Numbered from the stretch's first letter, positions 50,982 to 60,510 are shown. The stretch: 64,000 nucleotides of DNA from Calothrix sp. NIES-2100 (GCF_002368195.1 NZ_AP018178.1:1744238-1808237); one strand, 5' to 3'. The notes: generated by a model not told the origin, from the sequence alone. Translations and numbers: made by a program.

Positions 50982-52040
50982 TCAAATTCCTTTAAATCCC
51001 ATATCGGCTTCTATTTGCTGTTGCATCTGGGTAGAACTCGATTTACCAGATGCGATCGCGCTTTGAGTTTGACGCCCAATGCCAAGCTGGCTGAGGAATA
51101 TGCCTACTAAAATTAAGCTACCACCAATATATTGAGGCATAGTAGGGACTTCATTTAGTACCAAAAAAGCACCAATGATACTTACTATGGGTGTAAATGA
51201 GCCAATTAAGGAAGCAGTAGATACTGTAGCAGTTCTTAAGCCTTTAATCCAAAATGACTGGCCTAGCACTACAATCACAGCACCATAAACTAACATCCAT
51301 TGCCAAAGAAAAGGTGAGGATACATCCATAAAATGCTCTCTACCATAGATTTTTAAAGCAATGCAGAAAAAAATCACGGTTCCTAGGGCAGTACGAAATA
51401 TATTGTAAATTCCTAAAGGAATCTGCGATAAATATTTTTTACCAATAATTGTGGAAACGGATGCAACCAAAGCTCCTATTGCTGTCAAGATTTCTCCTAA
51501 ACCTAATTTTAGACTCCCCATGTTCATTATGACTTCGCTAGGAGGCTGAAGGAGAATTGTGAGGCTAACACCAATAAATGCGGCGATCGCACCGCCAATT
51601 TCCCACTTAGTTACCCGTTCTCGCAATAACCACACCGAGAAAGCTAATGTTAACGGGGGTTCTAAGCGTCCAATCAGAACTATGTTGTTGACTGGTGCGA
51701 TCGCTAGTGCTTGGAAAAATAAACCAGGAGCCAGCGCTCCCGATAAAATGGCTACGGCGGTGAGACTGATCCAATCGGTTTTTGATAGCTGGCGTAAATT
51801 CCCTGGCTTCCACTGTCGCCAGTAGATTGGGATCATGACGATCAAGGCGCAAAGATTACCGACAAATAAGACATTACATAAGGAAATGGGATTGCGATCG
51901 CCGATTAAGTGATTAGCACCAATTTCTGTTAGCTTGCGGGTGACTGCACTAGATGCTCCAAAGATGAGGATTGCTAGCCAGAGATATATGTGCCCGGGAA
52001 TTTGAGGCGTGAGGCTGTGTCGTCTTTTTACTCTAGTCAC
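50982..52040 (-). CDS. EamA/DMT-family membrane transporter
   Basis: 352 aa with ten hydrophobic segments in two EamA repeats (first IYLWLAILIFGASSAVTRKL to about 150; second LGLGEILTAIGALVASVSTII to about 310). The end of the second repeat, SLIGSFTPIVSIIGAFLVLNEVP, is typical of drug/metabolite exporters. Located in the inner membrane; substrate unknown. The C-terminal tail is polar. No operon partner; the adjacent gene runs the other way. Confidence 0.9.
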   Translation of the reverse strand: MTRVKRRHSLTPQIPGHIYLWLAILIFGASSAVTRKLTEIGANHLIGDRNPISLCNVLFVGNLCALIVMIPIYWRQWKPGNLRQLSKTDWISLTAVAILSGALAPGLFFQALAIAPVNNIVLIGRLEPPLTLAFSVWLLRERVTKWEIGGAIAAFIGVSLTILLQPPSEVIMNMGSLKLGLGEILTAIGALVASVSTIIGKKYLSQIPLGIYNIFRTALGTVIFFCIALKIYGREHFMDVSSPFLWQWMLVYGAVIVVLGQSFWIKGLRTATVSTASLIGSFTPIVSIIGAFLVLNEVPTMPQYIGGSLILVGIFLSQLGIGRQTQSAIASGKSSSTQMQQQIEADMGFKGI

Positions 52041-52274
52041 AATACACCACTGCTTACTAAGTTGTCCTCATCCATTCACAATGAGGCTTGGCTAAAAAAA
52101 TACTGAAATTACCTGTTAGTTTAAAATGCCATTCCTCTATGAGGAAATGCTGAGAAGCAAATTAATTTTCTCAAGGGATAAATTCATCAAAATCATGGTT
52201 GAGTTTCAGATGAGCTTCAGTCTCAACAGCCATAGTGTGGTTGTTCCCAAGATTTCCCAGATTAGGAGTAACAA

Positions 52275-52652
52275 ATGAAACTCGCCGCCATGCTCACAAG
52301 TGTTGCTTTAGTTGGTTGTTTTACAATTTGGGATGCTCCCATTAAAGCAATCAATCCAATACTTGCTCAAGCTTCAGCCGCCGAAGCCAAAGATGCTACA
52401 GGCTTAACTCCTCAACAAAAAATTGAATTTCTCGCCAAGCATAAAGGTGAATTTGGCAGTGGTGACGCTTTACGTCGTTACTTCTTTGGCGATCTAGAGC
52501 CAATTGCTGTACAGCCCGGTGGTGCAGGTATGGTGGTTAATCTTTACAACAAAACCAATGATGTCACGATCGCCTACTGTACTACCTACGATGTGGTTGT
52601 GGCGGTCAAGAAAGGCAAAGTAACTAAGTTTGCACCAGACGAAGTAAAGTAA
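52275..52652 (+). CDS. Conserved cyanobacterial secreted protein
   Basis: 125 aa. A lipoprotein-like or cleavable signal (MLTSVALVGCFTIWDA) is followed by a linker and a small domain (LTPQQKIEFLAKHKGEFGSGDALRRYFFGDLEPIAVQPG). I do not recognise a function. AGGAG lies 7 bases before the ATG. Monocistronic. Confidence 0.65.
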   Translation: MKLAAMLTSVALVGCFTIWDAPIKAINPILAQASAAEAKDATGLTPQQKIEFLAKHKGEFGSGDALRRYFFGDLEPIAVQPGGAGMVVNLYNKTNDVTIAYCTTYDVVVAVKKGKVTKFAPDEVK

Positions 52653-52854
52653 ACTCCACACTCAAGTTAGTAAAGATAGGGGAGACAAGGGAGACAAGGA
52701 ATTTTCCCCGCGTCCCTGCGTCCCCCCGTCCCTGTGATTGATAAGCCTTGTTTATGGATACTATCCATAATTATTTGTCAAGTTGTGTTGACTATTTGTA
52801 ACAAAATTGTTAAACTTATTTACATAAGTTAACAAAGTCAAGAGAAAAAAAATT

Positions 52855-53025
52855 ATGTATACAACTGTTAATGAAGACGGCGTTCTCAACAACTACGCAA
52901 CTGAACCCCAGATGTACTACGCCGAATACCCTGCAATTTGGGAACAACGCAAATATCTTTTACAAGCTGGATTCGCGACATTACTTGTCACCACCCTCGT
53001 TTTGCTTGGCTTGAGTGTTAGCTAA
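52855..53025 (+). CDS. Ssl1498-like light-harvesting-like small membrane protein
   Basis: 56 aa: MYTTVNEDGVLNNYATEPQM followed by a single transmembrane helix (FATLLVTTLVLLGLSVS). It matches the cyanobacterial Ssl1498 family, related by length and N-terminus to high-light-inducible proteins but without the chlorophyll-binding ExxNxR motif in the helix. It likely sits in the thylakoid membrane. A strong terminator follows. Confidence 0.8.
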   Translation: MYTTVNEDGVLNNYATEPQMYYAEYPAIWEQRKYLLQAGFATLLVTTLVLLGLSVS

Positions 53026-53080
53026 GATTTTTTGATTTCGGTATCAGGATATCGCATCGTCATTTACCTCTTCCCCATCA

Positions 53081-53107
53081 CCTCGGTTGATCGCCGGGGT
53101 TTTTTTT
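53081..53107 (+). terminator. Rho-independent terminator after the Ssl1498-like gene
   Basis: CCTCGG (53081-53086) pairs with CCGGGG (53094-53099, one G-U), followed by eight T. Confidence 0.8.
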
Positions 53108-53189
53108 GCTGTGGAGCGCCTTTTAGTTTTCGATGGAAGTGCCTCCTCTACGTATTTGTTCAAAAATCAAGTAGTAAGTAACCACGCAA

Positions 53190-53375
53190 AATTAATTACA
53201 GTCATTGCGAGCGTTCGCGTTAGCGTCTCGTTCGCGTAGCGTCTCGCAGAGAAGAGAAGCGAAGCAATCCCGTCCCTTGCGATTGCTTCATTCCGCTGAC
53301 GCTCCTTCTCCCAAGGGGAGACGCTAACGCGAACGTCGCTAACGCTCCATTCGCAATGACATTGTGTAATTAATT
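53190..53375. mobile_element. MITE-like palindromic repeat element
   Basis: Terminal inverted repeats AATTAATTACA-GTCATTGCGA (about 53190-53210) and TCGCAATGAC-ATTGTGTAATTAATT (53351-53375) flank internal GCGTTAGCGTCTCG/CGCAGAGAAG words that fold back on each other. No coding capacity. This matches dispersed, non-autonomous repeat elements common in Nostocales. Confidence 0.65.
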
Positions 53376-53403
53376 GTGTTTAACTACTTAATTCTATATA
53401 AAA

Positions 53404-53429
53404 ACTCCCAACACCTAAGTGCTGGGAGT
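53404..53429 (-). terminator. Terminator after the hemerythrin gene
   Basis: ACTCCCA-ACAC-CTAA-GTG-CTGGGAGT hairpin; on the minus strand it is followed by TTTTTA. It lies 50 bp after the hemerythrin stop. Confidence 0.7.
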
Positions 53430-53479
53430 GTACAACTCTAACTAACCTTTACTAACCTCCAGAGAAAGCGGAAAATATC

Positions 53480-54532
53480 CTAGGACTTAGCTTCGCTGAC
53501 AACGCCTAGTTTTTCTTGAATTTTCTTCTTAGCAGCTTTGAATTCAGTAGCTAATTGTTCAGTTTGCTCGCTGCTTAAGTTGTTGCGAATAGCTGCAAAC
53601 ATTGTGCTTTCTTCTTGACGGATATGGTCGCCAATTGCATCCATCAACTGTTTGACTTTTTCTTTGAATTGAGGTGAAGAGGGGCTAAGAGCCTTAATTT
53701 CTTCTAACTCTCGTTTTGCTTGAGCTTGTTCGTCGTAAAGTTCTTGGGTGTCAGCCGCACCGTAGAAAGCGCGTACTCTTGGGTAAACAACTTCCTCTTC
53801 AGCTTCAGCGTGAGCTGTTAAATCCTTGTAAATTTGGCCGAAGTACTCTTGGATTTTTTGGGGATCGTTGCTTTGTAGCAGTTCGGTGAACAGAGTATTT
53901 ACCTTGCTGTGATCCGCACGGATGACATCCTGGATATTCATATCCTTTTTGTCACTGTTTTGGGTAACTGCGCTACCTACTACACCACTGACTGCGGCTA
54001 AAGCATCTTGAACCCGCGCCCAAATACCTTGATCGGCTTCTTGTCCAGTGAGTTCACGAACACCCAAAATTTCGAGAATACCTTTGAGTTGCTCTTGGTG
54101 AGCGCGGTTTTCAAAGTTAATGGCGTTCAAAGGTCCGATCGCTAACATCACGTCAGCACCAACTTTTTGCGCAGCCTTGTGCACAATCAAGCCACTCATG
54201 ACTACTTGATGCTTCAGCAATTCATGCTGAGATACTTTCTCATACAAGCTAAGTTCGGAACCTTGGAACATCTTCCGAGCCTTGTCAACAAATTCGCGAA
54301 CTGTTTGTTTGGGTTCAGCTTGGATACCATACTGACCGATAACAGTTTCTAAAATGCCCAGGTTTTTTTCGTCATCTTTGATGAAATCCCGGATGCGGTC
54401 AGAAATTTCGGAATCCAGACCTTGCTGCAAAAGTTGTTTTTCATTTTCTAGCACCAACTGTTGCAGGACTTTTAGAGATGCCAATTTAACGGCGATCGCA
54501 TTCCGTTTAGTATCATCTAAACTAACTACCAT
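53480..54532 (-). CDS. Hemerythrin-domain protein with N-terminal helical domain
   Basis: 350 aa. The N-terminal 200 residues are helical (LVLENEKQLLQQGLDSEISD; HELLKHQVVMSGLIVHKAAQ) and resemble ferritin-like/DUF892-type bundles. From about 200 a hemerythrin HHE domain is visible: RADHSKVNTLF, LTAHAEAEEEVVYP, and IGDHIRQEESTMF, supplying the His/Glu ligands for a di-iron site. Likely senses or buffers oxygen, nitric oxide or iron. It faces a 417-bp region that separates it from the divergent gene at 54950. Confidence 0.85.
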   Translation of the reverse strand: MVVSLDDTKRNAIAVKLASLKVLQQLVLENEKQLLQQGLDSEISDRIRDFIKDDEKNLGILETVIGQYGIQAEPKQTVREFVDKARKMFQGSELSLYEKVSQHELLKHQVVMSGLIVHKAAQKVGADVMLAIGPLNAINFENRAHQEQLKGILEILGVRELTGQEADQGIWARVQDALAAVSGVVGSAVTQNSDKKDMNIQDVIRADHSKVNTLFTELLQSNDPQKIQEYFGQIYKDLTAHAEAEEEVVYPRVRAFYGAADTQELYDEQAQAKRELEEIKALSPSSPQFKEKVKQLMDAIGDHIRQEESTMFAAIRNNLSSEQTEQLATEFKAAKKKIQEKLGVVSEAKS

Positions 54533-54949
54533 TTTTCAGTTCTCCTCGGAAAAGCATGATTATTTGTCACTAATATCAAGTTTGCATATTGCTGAGAATC
54601 CTTCCCTCTTTCTTTTGAGTGATTACCTTGGTGACTTCAGGTAGATAAGCAAAAAATTACTCAACCAAATTAATACTTCTACTTTTAGATGGAGAAGGAG
54701 TTAATCTTTACTCACTCGTTAGATAGATAAATTTTTATTGCAGATTTTTTAGATTGACTCAAAGATAGTCAAACAATTTTGGATTTTAGCGCCAGCGATT
54801 TGAGATTGACTGAATCCCCTCTTGGGTTGCAGCTTGGAGATTTGAGATTTGTGCTACTAACAAGCGGTATTGCTTAAACTGAAAAACAAATCCAAAATCC
54901 TAAATCAAAAATCTAAAATTGCCAAGGTCAAATAGGAGATTAATTCATA
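54533..54949. other. Divergent intergenic region, no gene seen
   Basis: AT-rich promoter region between the hemerythrin and DUF2993 genes. It contains AAAATCCTAAATC/AAATCTAAAATT-type short direct repeats near 54885-54920. No ORF, RNA signature or long palindrome was found. Confidence 0.5.
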
Positions 54950-55696
54950 ATGGACCAAAGTCCTGGACTAGGAGAGCAAGCGCTTAATAAAGCCGCAGAA
55001 GTTGGTTTATCTAGCCAATTAGATGAAGTAGAAAATCTAGATGTCAATATTAAAACCGATCCGCTCAAATTGGTTCAGGGACAGGTAGATGCCGTCTCCA
55101 TTGAGGGAGAAGGTATGGTGATGCAAAAAGACCTCCGCGTCGAGGAAATGGATATGCAATTCCAAAGCGTCGCTATCAATCCTCTGAGTGTTGCATTTGG
55201 CAAAATTGAACTGACAAAGCCTACGGTCGGCAGTGCGCGAGTCGTTTTAACCCAAGCAGATATTAACCGCGCCTTTAACTCTGATTATGTTCGTTCTCAA
55301 CTGCAAAATCAGAAAATACAGGTCAATGGACAAACCTCAACAATTAACCCTCAAAATGTAGATTTTCGCCTACAAGGTGAGGGAAAAGTAGCAGTTAATG
55401 CCAAAATTCTCTTAGTAGAAACTGGTGAAACTCACCAAGTTGCTTTTGAAGCAGTACCCCGCGTGAGTGCAAACGGAAAAAGTGTTTCTCTGGAAAATGT
55501 TGAATATGGACAAGGTGAGGAAATCTCGCCGGAACTCACAAAAGCTTTAGTAGATCAAACCAGTGAACTTTTGAATTTGAGCAACTTTGACTTGGAGGGA
55601 ATGACCCTACAAGTTAACAGTTTAAAGGTAGAACCAGGCAAATTAATCCTCAAAGCTCAAGCTTATGTTGAGCAAATCCCTAACACTGAAAATTAA
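54950..55696 (+). CDS. DUF2993/LmeA-like lipid-binding protein
   Basis: 248 aa. Shows the family pattern: LGEQALNKAAEVGLSSQLDEVENLDVNIKTDPLKLVQGQVDAVSIEGEGMV split by short variable stretches, then NPLSVAFGKIELTKPTVGSARVVLTQADINRAFNSD. DUF2993 proteins resemble tubular lipid-binding (BPI/LmeA) domains; no signal peptide is present, so it may act at the inner leaflet. Followed after 12 bp by a membrane protein gene, probably co-transcribed. Confidence 0.85.
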   Translation: MDQSPGLGEQALNKAAEVGLSSQLDEVENLDVNIKTDPLKLVQGQVDAVSIEGEGMVMQKDLRVEEMDMQFQSVAINPLSVAFGKIELTKPTVGSARVVLTQADINRAFNSDYVRSQLQNQKIQVNGQTSTINPQNVDFRLQGEGKVAVNAKILLVETGETHQVAFEAVPRVSANGKSVSLENVEYGQGEEISPELTKALVDQTSELLNLSNFDLEGMTLQVNSLKVEPGKLILKAQAYVEQIPNTEN

Positions 55697-55708
55697 GGTA
55701 CTAAAATA

Positions 55709-56251
55709 ATGGAAACTACAGAAACAACCTCGACACCATTTCCCAATATTCCACCAATTATTGAAAGTGACGATAAAGAATATCATGATAGCGGTGTACC
55801 CAGTACAGTTGCGATCGCTGGACATCCCCTACACCCCTTGAGTGTGATCTTTCCCATAGCCTTTTTAGCCGCAGCTTTAGGAAGCGACTTTGGCTATTGG
55901 TTAACAAAGGATTTCTTCTGGGCTAGGGCTTCGCTTTGGTTAATCGGACTGGGATTGGCTGGAGGTGTTATTGCTGCAATCATTGGACTCAGCGACTTTA
56001 CGAAAATTGAACGAGTCCGCAAGCGTCAAGCCGGTTGGGCGCATTTGATTCTTAACGTTTCTCTCCTCGTCTTAACACTCGTCAACTTCCTGATCCGTCT
56101 AAATAATGTTGAGTCAAGTATTTTACCTTGGGGACTGATACTATCACTGATAGTGGGAACTTTAACTAGCATTTCTGGCTGGTTCGGTGCGGAACTCTCC
56201 TATCGTCATAAAATCGGTGTAGTCGGCGCTGGTAGTAAAAGATATCCTTAA
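55709..56251 (+). CDS. DUF2231 membrane protein
   Basis: 180 aa. Four hydrophobic helices (PLSVIFPIAFLAAALGSDF; ASLWLIGLGLAGGVIAAIIGL; AHLILNVSLLVLTLVNFLI; LPWGLILSLIVGTLTSISGWFGAEL) and the DUF2231 signature GHPLHPLSVIFPIAFL near residue 38. Family members often accompany heme or redox proteins, though the function is unproven. Second gene of a two-gene unit with the DUF2993 protein. Confidence 0.85.
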   Translation: METTETTSTPFPNIPPIIESDDKEYHDSGVPSTVAIAGHPLHPLSVIFPIAFLAAALGSDFGYWLTKDFFWARASLWLIGLGLAGGVIAAIIGLSDFTKIERVRKRQAGWAHLILNVSLLVLTLVNFLIRLNNVESSILPWGLILSLIVGTLTSISGWFGAELSYRHKIGVVGAGSKRYP

Positions 56252-56422
56252 ATATCTAGGATTCCTAATTGATTTGTGAACACATATGTAGCAGTAGGGT
56301 GGGCATTGCCCATCCTATTTTTGTAAGCTTACATTGGGGATGACTACGAATTTATTCATCCCTCACCACATAAATGATCGGGGGTTGTCTAGGTTCATCT
56401 CATCAAAATTCAGGAATCAACA

Positions 56423-56656
56423 ATGCAAAAAAAAGTTAAAGTTAAAGTTAAACCTAATTCCAAACAGCAAAAGATTGAAGAGCAAACCGACGGTAGTCTG
56501 AATGTACATTTAAAATCACCGCCAGTAGATGGTAAAGCTAATGAAGAGTTAATTAAACTACTAGCAGAAAAATTTAATGTACCATTATCTCATATTCAGA
56601 TTAAATTAGGTGCGACTTCCCGACAAAAATTGGTAGAAATTGATACTGAGGTTTAA
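56423..56656 (+). CDS. YggU/DUF167 family protein
   Basis: 77 aa. Typical YggU motif: VKVKPNSKQQKIEE...LNVHLKSPPVDGKANEELIKLLAEKF and SHIQIKLGATSRQKLVEI. Fold known (DUF167); its cellular role is not. Short intergenic spaces on both sides and a bidirectional terminator after it. Confidence 0.9.
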   Translation: MQKKVKVKVKPNSKQQKIEEQTDGSLNVHLKSPPVDGKANEELIKLLAEKFNVPLSHIQIKLGATSRQKLVEIDTEV

Positions 56657-56677
56657 GATTAAATCCGTAGATAGCAA

Positions 56678-56720
56678 TTAGTTAACAGCTATCAGGGTAA
56701 AGCTGATAACTGTTAACTAA
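56678..56720. terminator. Bidirectional terminator between convergent genes
   Basis: TTAGTTAACAG (56678-56688) and CTGTTAACTAA (56710-56720), with an inner TATCAG/CTGATA pair. Located between yggU (+) and the GST gene (-). Confidence 0.75.
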
Positions 56721-56744
56721 TAACTTTTGATCATCATCATACTG

Positions 56745-57356
56745 TCAATCTTGTTTAATACTTATATATCCTGATTGAGATTTGACCCGTGCTATCCAAG
56801 CTTGAATAGCCGAAAATTCTGCCAAATCAAATCCACCTTCATCAGCTACATGAGTGTAAGCAAACAAAGCAATATCAGCAATAGTATAGCGCTCTCCGAC
56901 AAAAAACCTGTGAGAGCTTAAATGCTTTTCCATCACTCTTAATGCAGCGTAACCAGGTTCACGTCTTTGTTTTATAGCTTCTTGATACTCTTCGGGCTTA
57001 CCTAAAATAGAGATTAAAAATCTCGATGTGGCGATGAAAGGTTCATGGCTAGATTGTTCAAAAAATAGCCATTGCAGCACTTGGGCACGCAGAAATCTGT
57101 CATAAGGTAGAAATTCTGTGCCTTCACTTAAATACACCAATATTGCATTTGATTCTGCTAAGTATTTCCCAGGTTCAATCTCCAAAAGGGGAATTTTACC
57201 GTGAGGATTTTTACTCAAAAATTCGGGTGTTCGAGTCTCGCCTTTGGTTATATCAACTTCTATTCTCTCAAATGGCATCCCAATTTGTGTCAATAGAAGA
57301 CGTATCTTGTAGCCATTACCTGAAGGTAAAAAATCGTACAGCCGTAATATTTCCAT
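56745..57356 (-). CDS. Glutathione S-transferase family protein
   Basis: 203 aa. Thioredoxin-like N-terminal domain (LRLYDFLPSGNGYKIRLLL; PHGKIPLLEIEPGKYLAESNAILVYL with the ES motif for glutathione), then a helical C-terminal domain (FFVGERYTIADIALFAYTHV). The catalytic residue is probably Ser/Tyr in FLPSGNGYK. Cytosolic, involved in detoxification or redox chemistry; substrate unknown. Confidence 0.88.
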   Translation of the reverse strand: MEILRLYDFLPSGNGYKIRLLLTQIGMPFERIEVDITKGETRTPEFLSKNPHGKIPLLEIEPGKYLAESNAILVYLSEGTEFLPYDRFLRAQVLQWLFFEQSSHEPFIATSRFLISILGKPEEYQEAIKQRREPGYAALRVMEKHLSSHRFFVGERYTIADIALFAYTHVADEGGFDLAEFSAIQAWIARVKSQSGYISIKQD

Positions 57357-57559
57357 GCCAAAAGTATAATAGGGAATATGTTGAGAAGGTAGGGTTCAAA
57401 ATACAATATCTTACCAAATGATTTTCCCAAAACCGGATATTTTCTGATTTATATTTAGTATCTGACTGGAGAATAGAATTATCTGAAGAAATAAAAAAAT
57501 ATTAATTATTTATCATAATTTTAGATGTTTGATTTTAATCTATGGGGAAAAATAAAAAT

Positions 57560-58243
57560 ATGTGTGGAAGATTCACTTTAAACCAGACAGCAGCAGCCTT
57601 AGCTCAAGCTTTTGATCTAGAAGCAGTTCCCGAATTAGCAGCGCAATATAACATTGCACCTACGCAAATGGTGGCGACAGTAGTACATAAACCAGAAAGT
57701 GACAAGTGTCAATTTCAGCAGTTACGTTGGGGGTTAATCCCCTCATGGGCGAAAGACCCAGGAATAGGGGCAAAACTGATCAATGCTAGAGCTGAAACTG
57801 TAGCCGAAAAACCCTCTTTCCGTTCAGCTTTTAAACACCGACGCTGTTTAGTGTTAGCTGATGGCTTTTATGAATGGGAAAAACAACAGCACAAAAAACA
57901 ACCTTTTTATTTTCGGGTTCAAAATGGTCAGCCATTTGCTTTTGCTGGTTTGTGGGAGAAATGGCAATCTCCTTCGGGAGAAGAAATAACCTCTTGTACA
58001 ATTTTGACAACAACAGCCAACGAAGTACTGCAACCAATTCATGATCGGATGCCAGTGATTTTGGCTGCTAACGATTACAATTTGTGGTTAGACCCCCAAC
58101 AGCAAAAGCCGGAAGTCTTACAGCCGCTATTGCGTCCTTATCCAGCCGGAGCCATGACTAGCTATCCAGTTAGCACTTTGGTAAACAAACCTCAGCATAA
58201 TACTCCAGAGTGCATTCTGCCAATCGATGAGAACAATCCCTGA
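57560..58243 (+). CDS. SRAP/HMCES-type abasic-site DNA-protein crosslinking protein (YedK)
   Basis: 227 aa from ATG 57560. Cys2 must be the N-terminal residue after Met removal because it forms the thiazolidine crosslink with abasic sites; the ORF can start at 57542 (MGKNKN), but only MCGRFTLN gives a working enzyme. Other signatures: YNIAPTQ, RWGLIPSWAKD, NARAETVAEKPSFR, GFYEWEK, and TTTANEVLQPIHDRMPVIL with the catalytic Asn/Glu/His set. Protects single-stranded abasic DNA. No operon partner. Confidence 0.95.
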   Translation: MCGRFTLNQTAAALAQAFDLEAVPELAAQYNIAPTQMVATVVHKPESDKCQFQQLRWGLIPSWAKDPGIGAKLINARAETVAEKPSFRSAFKHRRCLVLADGFYEWEKQQHKKQPFYFRVQNGQPFAFAGLWEKWQSPSGEEITSCTILTTTANEVLQPIHDRMPVILAANDYNLWLDPQQQKPEVLQPLLRPYPAGAMTSYPVSTLVNKPQHNTPECILPIDENNP

Positions 58244-58442
58244 TAAATCAGTAAAATTAAGTATTAAGTATAGCGATCGCACAATTAGCAAGTGGATACA
58301 ATTTGTGGCTCTCCCCTTTCAATCGGTTGACTAAAGAGGGAAAATAAGGAGGTTCCGCCGCCCACACGATGTAGAAACAATACAATCGCGTCTCAACAAC
58401 GACATCTTTTGAGCCAATAGCTGCAACCCCACAGAAGCAAAT

Positions 58443-58964
58443 ATGCCAAGAACCCAGAAAAACGATAACTTTGTTGACAAATCCTTTACAGTGATGGCGG
58501 ATATCATTCTCAAGATACTGCCAACCAACAAAAAAGCTAAAGAAGCTTTTGTTTATTACCGAGATGGCATGTCGGCTCAGGCAGAAGGCGAATACGCTGA
58601 AGCCTTAGAATACTACGAAGAAGCCCTCACATTAGAGGAAGATCCTAACGATCGCGGCTATATCCTCTACAATATGGGACTAATCTATGCCAGCAACGGC
58701 GACCATGAGAAGGCTTTAGAACTGTACCATCAGGCAATTGAGTTAAACCCCCGTTTACCCCAAGCCTTAAACAACATCGCCGTGATTTATCATTACCAAG
58801 GCGAAAAGCTCAAAGAAACTGGGGATCATGAAGGTGGTGAAGCCATGTTTGACCAAGCAGCCGATTATTGGGTGAGAGCAATTCGCATGGCTCCCAATAA
58901 CTATATTGAAGCCCAAAACTGGTTGAAAACCACTGGCAGAATGCAAATTGACGTATTCTTTTAG
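58443..58964 (+). CDS. ycf3: Photosystem I assembly protein Ycf3
   Basis: 173 aa, full length. Start MPRTQKNDNFVDKSFTVMADII and the TPR stretch EAFVYYRDGMSAQAEGEYAE...ALELYHQAIELNPRLPQALNN are characteristic of Ycf3, a thylakoid-associated chaperone that assembles the PsaA/PsaB core of photosystem I. Three TPR units are visible. Upstream sequence (58251-58442) has no clear ribosome site except a weak AGCAA before the ATG. Confidence 0.97.
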   Translation: MPRTQKNDNFVDKSFTVMADIILKILPTNKKAKEAFVYYRDGMSAQAEGEYAEALEYYEEALTLEEDPNDRGYILYNMGLIYASNGDHEKALELYHQAIELNPRLPQALNNIAVIYHYQGEKLKETGDHEGGEAMFDQAADYWVRAIRMAPNNYIEAQNWLKTTGRMQIDVFF

Positions 58965-58965
58965 T

Positions 58966-59117
58966 CAATAGTCATTTGTCATTTGTCATTTGTACTTTGT
59001 CATTTGTCTGATGACCAATGACCATTAACTAATGACTCTTGACCAATGACTAATGACCAATGACTAATGACCAATGACTAATGACTCTTGACCAATGACC
59101 AATGACAATTGACTACT
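58966..59117. repeat. STRR tract between ycf3 and gatC
   Basis: CATTTGT heptamers to about 59007, then TAATGACCAATGAC units to 59117. A similar tract fills 59420-59525 after gatC. Confidence 0.85.
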
Positions 59118-59125
59118 AATAAACA

Positions 59126-59416
59126 ATGATAGATCGTGAACTAGTCCATAAAGTAGCCCTTCTCGCTAGGTTAGAATTAACACCAGAAGAGGAAGAGCAA
59201 TTCACAACCCAACTGGGAAGTATTCTTGATTACATCGAGCAGTTAAATGAACTAGATGTGAGTGATGTACTGCCAACAACAAGGGCTATAGATGTCAGCA
59301 ATGTTACGCGCGAGGATGAATTACAGCCCTATCCTGACCGCGAAGCCATCCTCCAAGGTGCGCCTGAACAGGAAGGAGAATTTTTCAAAGTACCCAAAAT
59401 TCTCAATGCTGAATAG
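59126..59416 (+). CDS. gatC: Glutamyl-tRNA(Gln) amidotransferase subunit C
   Basis: 96 aa. LVHKVALLARLELTPEEEEQFTTQLGSILDYIEQLNELD is the classic GatC helix pattern, with DVSDVLPTTRAI and LREDE-like segments after. GatC holds GatA and GatB together in the complex that converts Glu-tRNA(Gln) to Gln-tRNA(Gln). gatB is 1.2 kb downstream; gatA is not in the window. Confidence 0.95.
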   Translation: MIDRELVHKVALLARLELTPEEEEQFTTQLGSILDYIEQLNELDVSDVLPTTRAIDVSNVTREDELQPYPDREAILQGAPEQEGEFFKVPKILNAE

Positions 59417-59541
59417 TTAATAGTCCAGAGTCAATAGTCAAAAGTCAATAGTCCAAAGTCCAGAGTAATTAACTTTTACAAATGACAAATGACCATTGAC
59501 CAATGACCAATGACAACTGACAACTGACCAAGGAGGTAATT

Positions 59542-60510
59542 ATGGGTTTGGGAATCCTCAAAAATGGAAAGTGGGTATCTGAACGGGATCAAGAAGATAC
59601 CCAAGGCAGATTTATTCGTCCCTCCACCACTTTCCGCCATAAAATTACAGCCGATGGCTCTAGTGGATTTAAAGCTGAAAAAGGGCGTTATCATCTGTAT
59701 ATTTCCTGGGCTTGTCCTTGGGCTTGTCGGACTGCAATTATGCGTCAGTTAAAAGGTTTAACAGATGTTATTGGGTTATCAGTAGTTGGGGCAGAAATTG
59801 ACCAAAATAGTTGGGAATTTAGCGATGAACCAGGCGCAGTTCCTGATACGCCCAACGGGAGTCAATATCTTTGGCAACTTTACCTCAAGGCTGAACCTAA
59901 CTACAGTGGGCGGGTGACAGTCCCAGTTTTGTGGGATATTCAACAACAGACAATTGTTAATAATGAATCTCGCGAAATCATGCGGATGTTGGATACAGAA
60001 TTCAATGATTTTGCGAAAGCAGATGTCAACTTCTATCCTCAAGAATTGCAGAAAGTAGTTGATGAAACAATTGACGCGATTTACAAACCAATTAATAATG
60101 GTGTTTATCGGGCGGGATTCGCTACTACTCAATCGGCTTATGATGAGGCAGTAACAGAATTATTTAATGCTCTTGATTATTGGGAACAAGTGTTAGACAA
60201 ACAACGCTATCTCTGCGGTAATAAAATTACTGAAGCGGATTGGTGTATGTTTACTACCTTGTTTCGCTTTGATGCAGTTTATTATGTGCATTTCAAATGC
60301 AACATCCGCCGAATTGTTGAGTATCCTAATCTGTGGAATTATCTCAAAGAACTCTACCAACTGCCGGGAGTCAAAGAAACTTGTAATTTAGACCACATCA
60401 AACGGCATTATTACCGCAGTCATCCCAAGGTTAACCCTACAAGGATTGTACCAAAAGGCCCGTTGATTGATTTTGATGCAGATCACGATCGCGATCGCCT
60501 AAGCATCTAA
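59542..60510 (+). CDS. Glutathionyl-hydroquinone reductase-type glutathione transferase (ECM4/Xi class)
   Basis: 322 aa. N-terminal thioredoxin fold with the active-site YISWACPWACRT (Cys of CPWA), characteristic of Xi-class enzymes that reduce glutathionyl-hydroquinones. Further motifs: VPVLWDIQQQTIVNNESREIMRML and the helical domain KITEADWCMFTTLFRFDAVYYVHFKCN. AAGGAGG precedes the ATG (59530-59537), a strong ribosome site. It sits between gatC and gatB without functional link. Confidence 0.92.
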   Translation: MGLGILKNGKWVSERDQEDTQGRFIRPSTTFRHKITADGSSGFKAEKGRYHLYISWACPWACRTAIMRQLKGLTDVIGLSVVGAEIDQNSWEFSDEPGAVPDTPNGSQYLWQLYLKAEPNYSGRVTVPVLWDIQQQTIVNNESREIMRMLDTEFNDFAKADVNFYPQELQKVVDETIDAIYKPINNGVYRAGFATTQSAYDEAVTELFNALDYWEQVLDKQRYLCGNKITEADWCMFTTLFRFDAVYYVHFKCNIRRIVEYPNLWNYLKELYQLPGVKETCNLDHIKRHYYRSHPKVNPTRIVPKGPLIDFDADHDRDRLSI

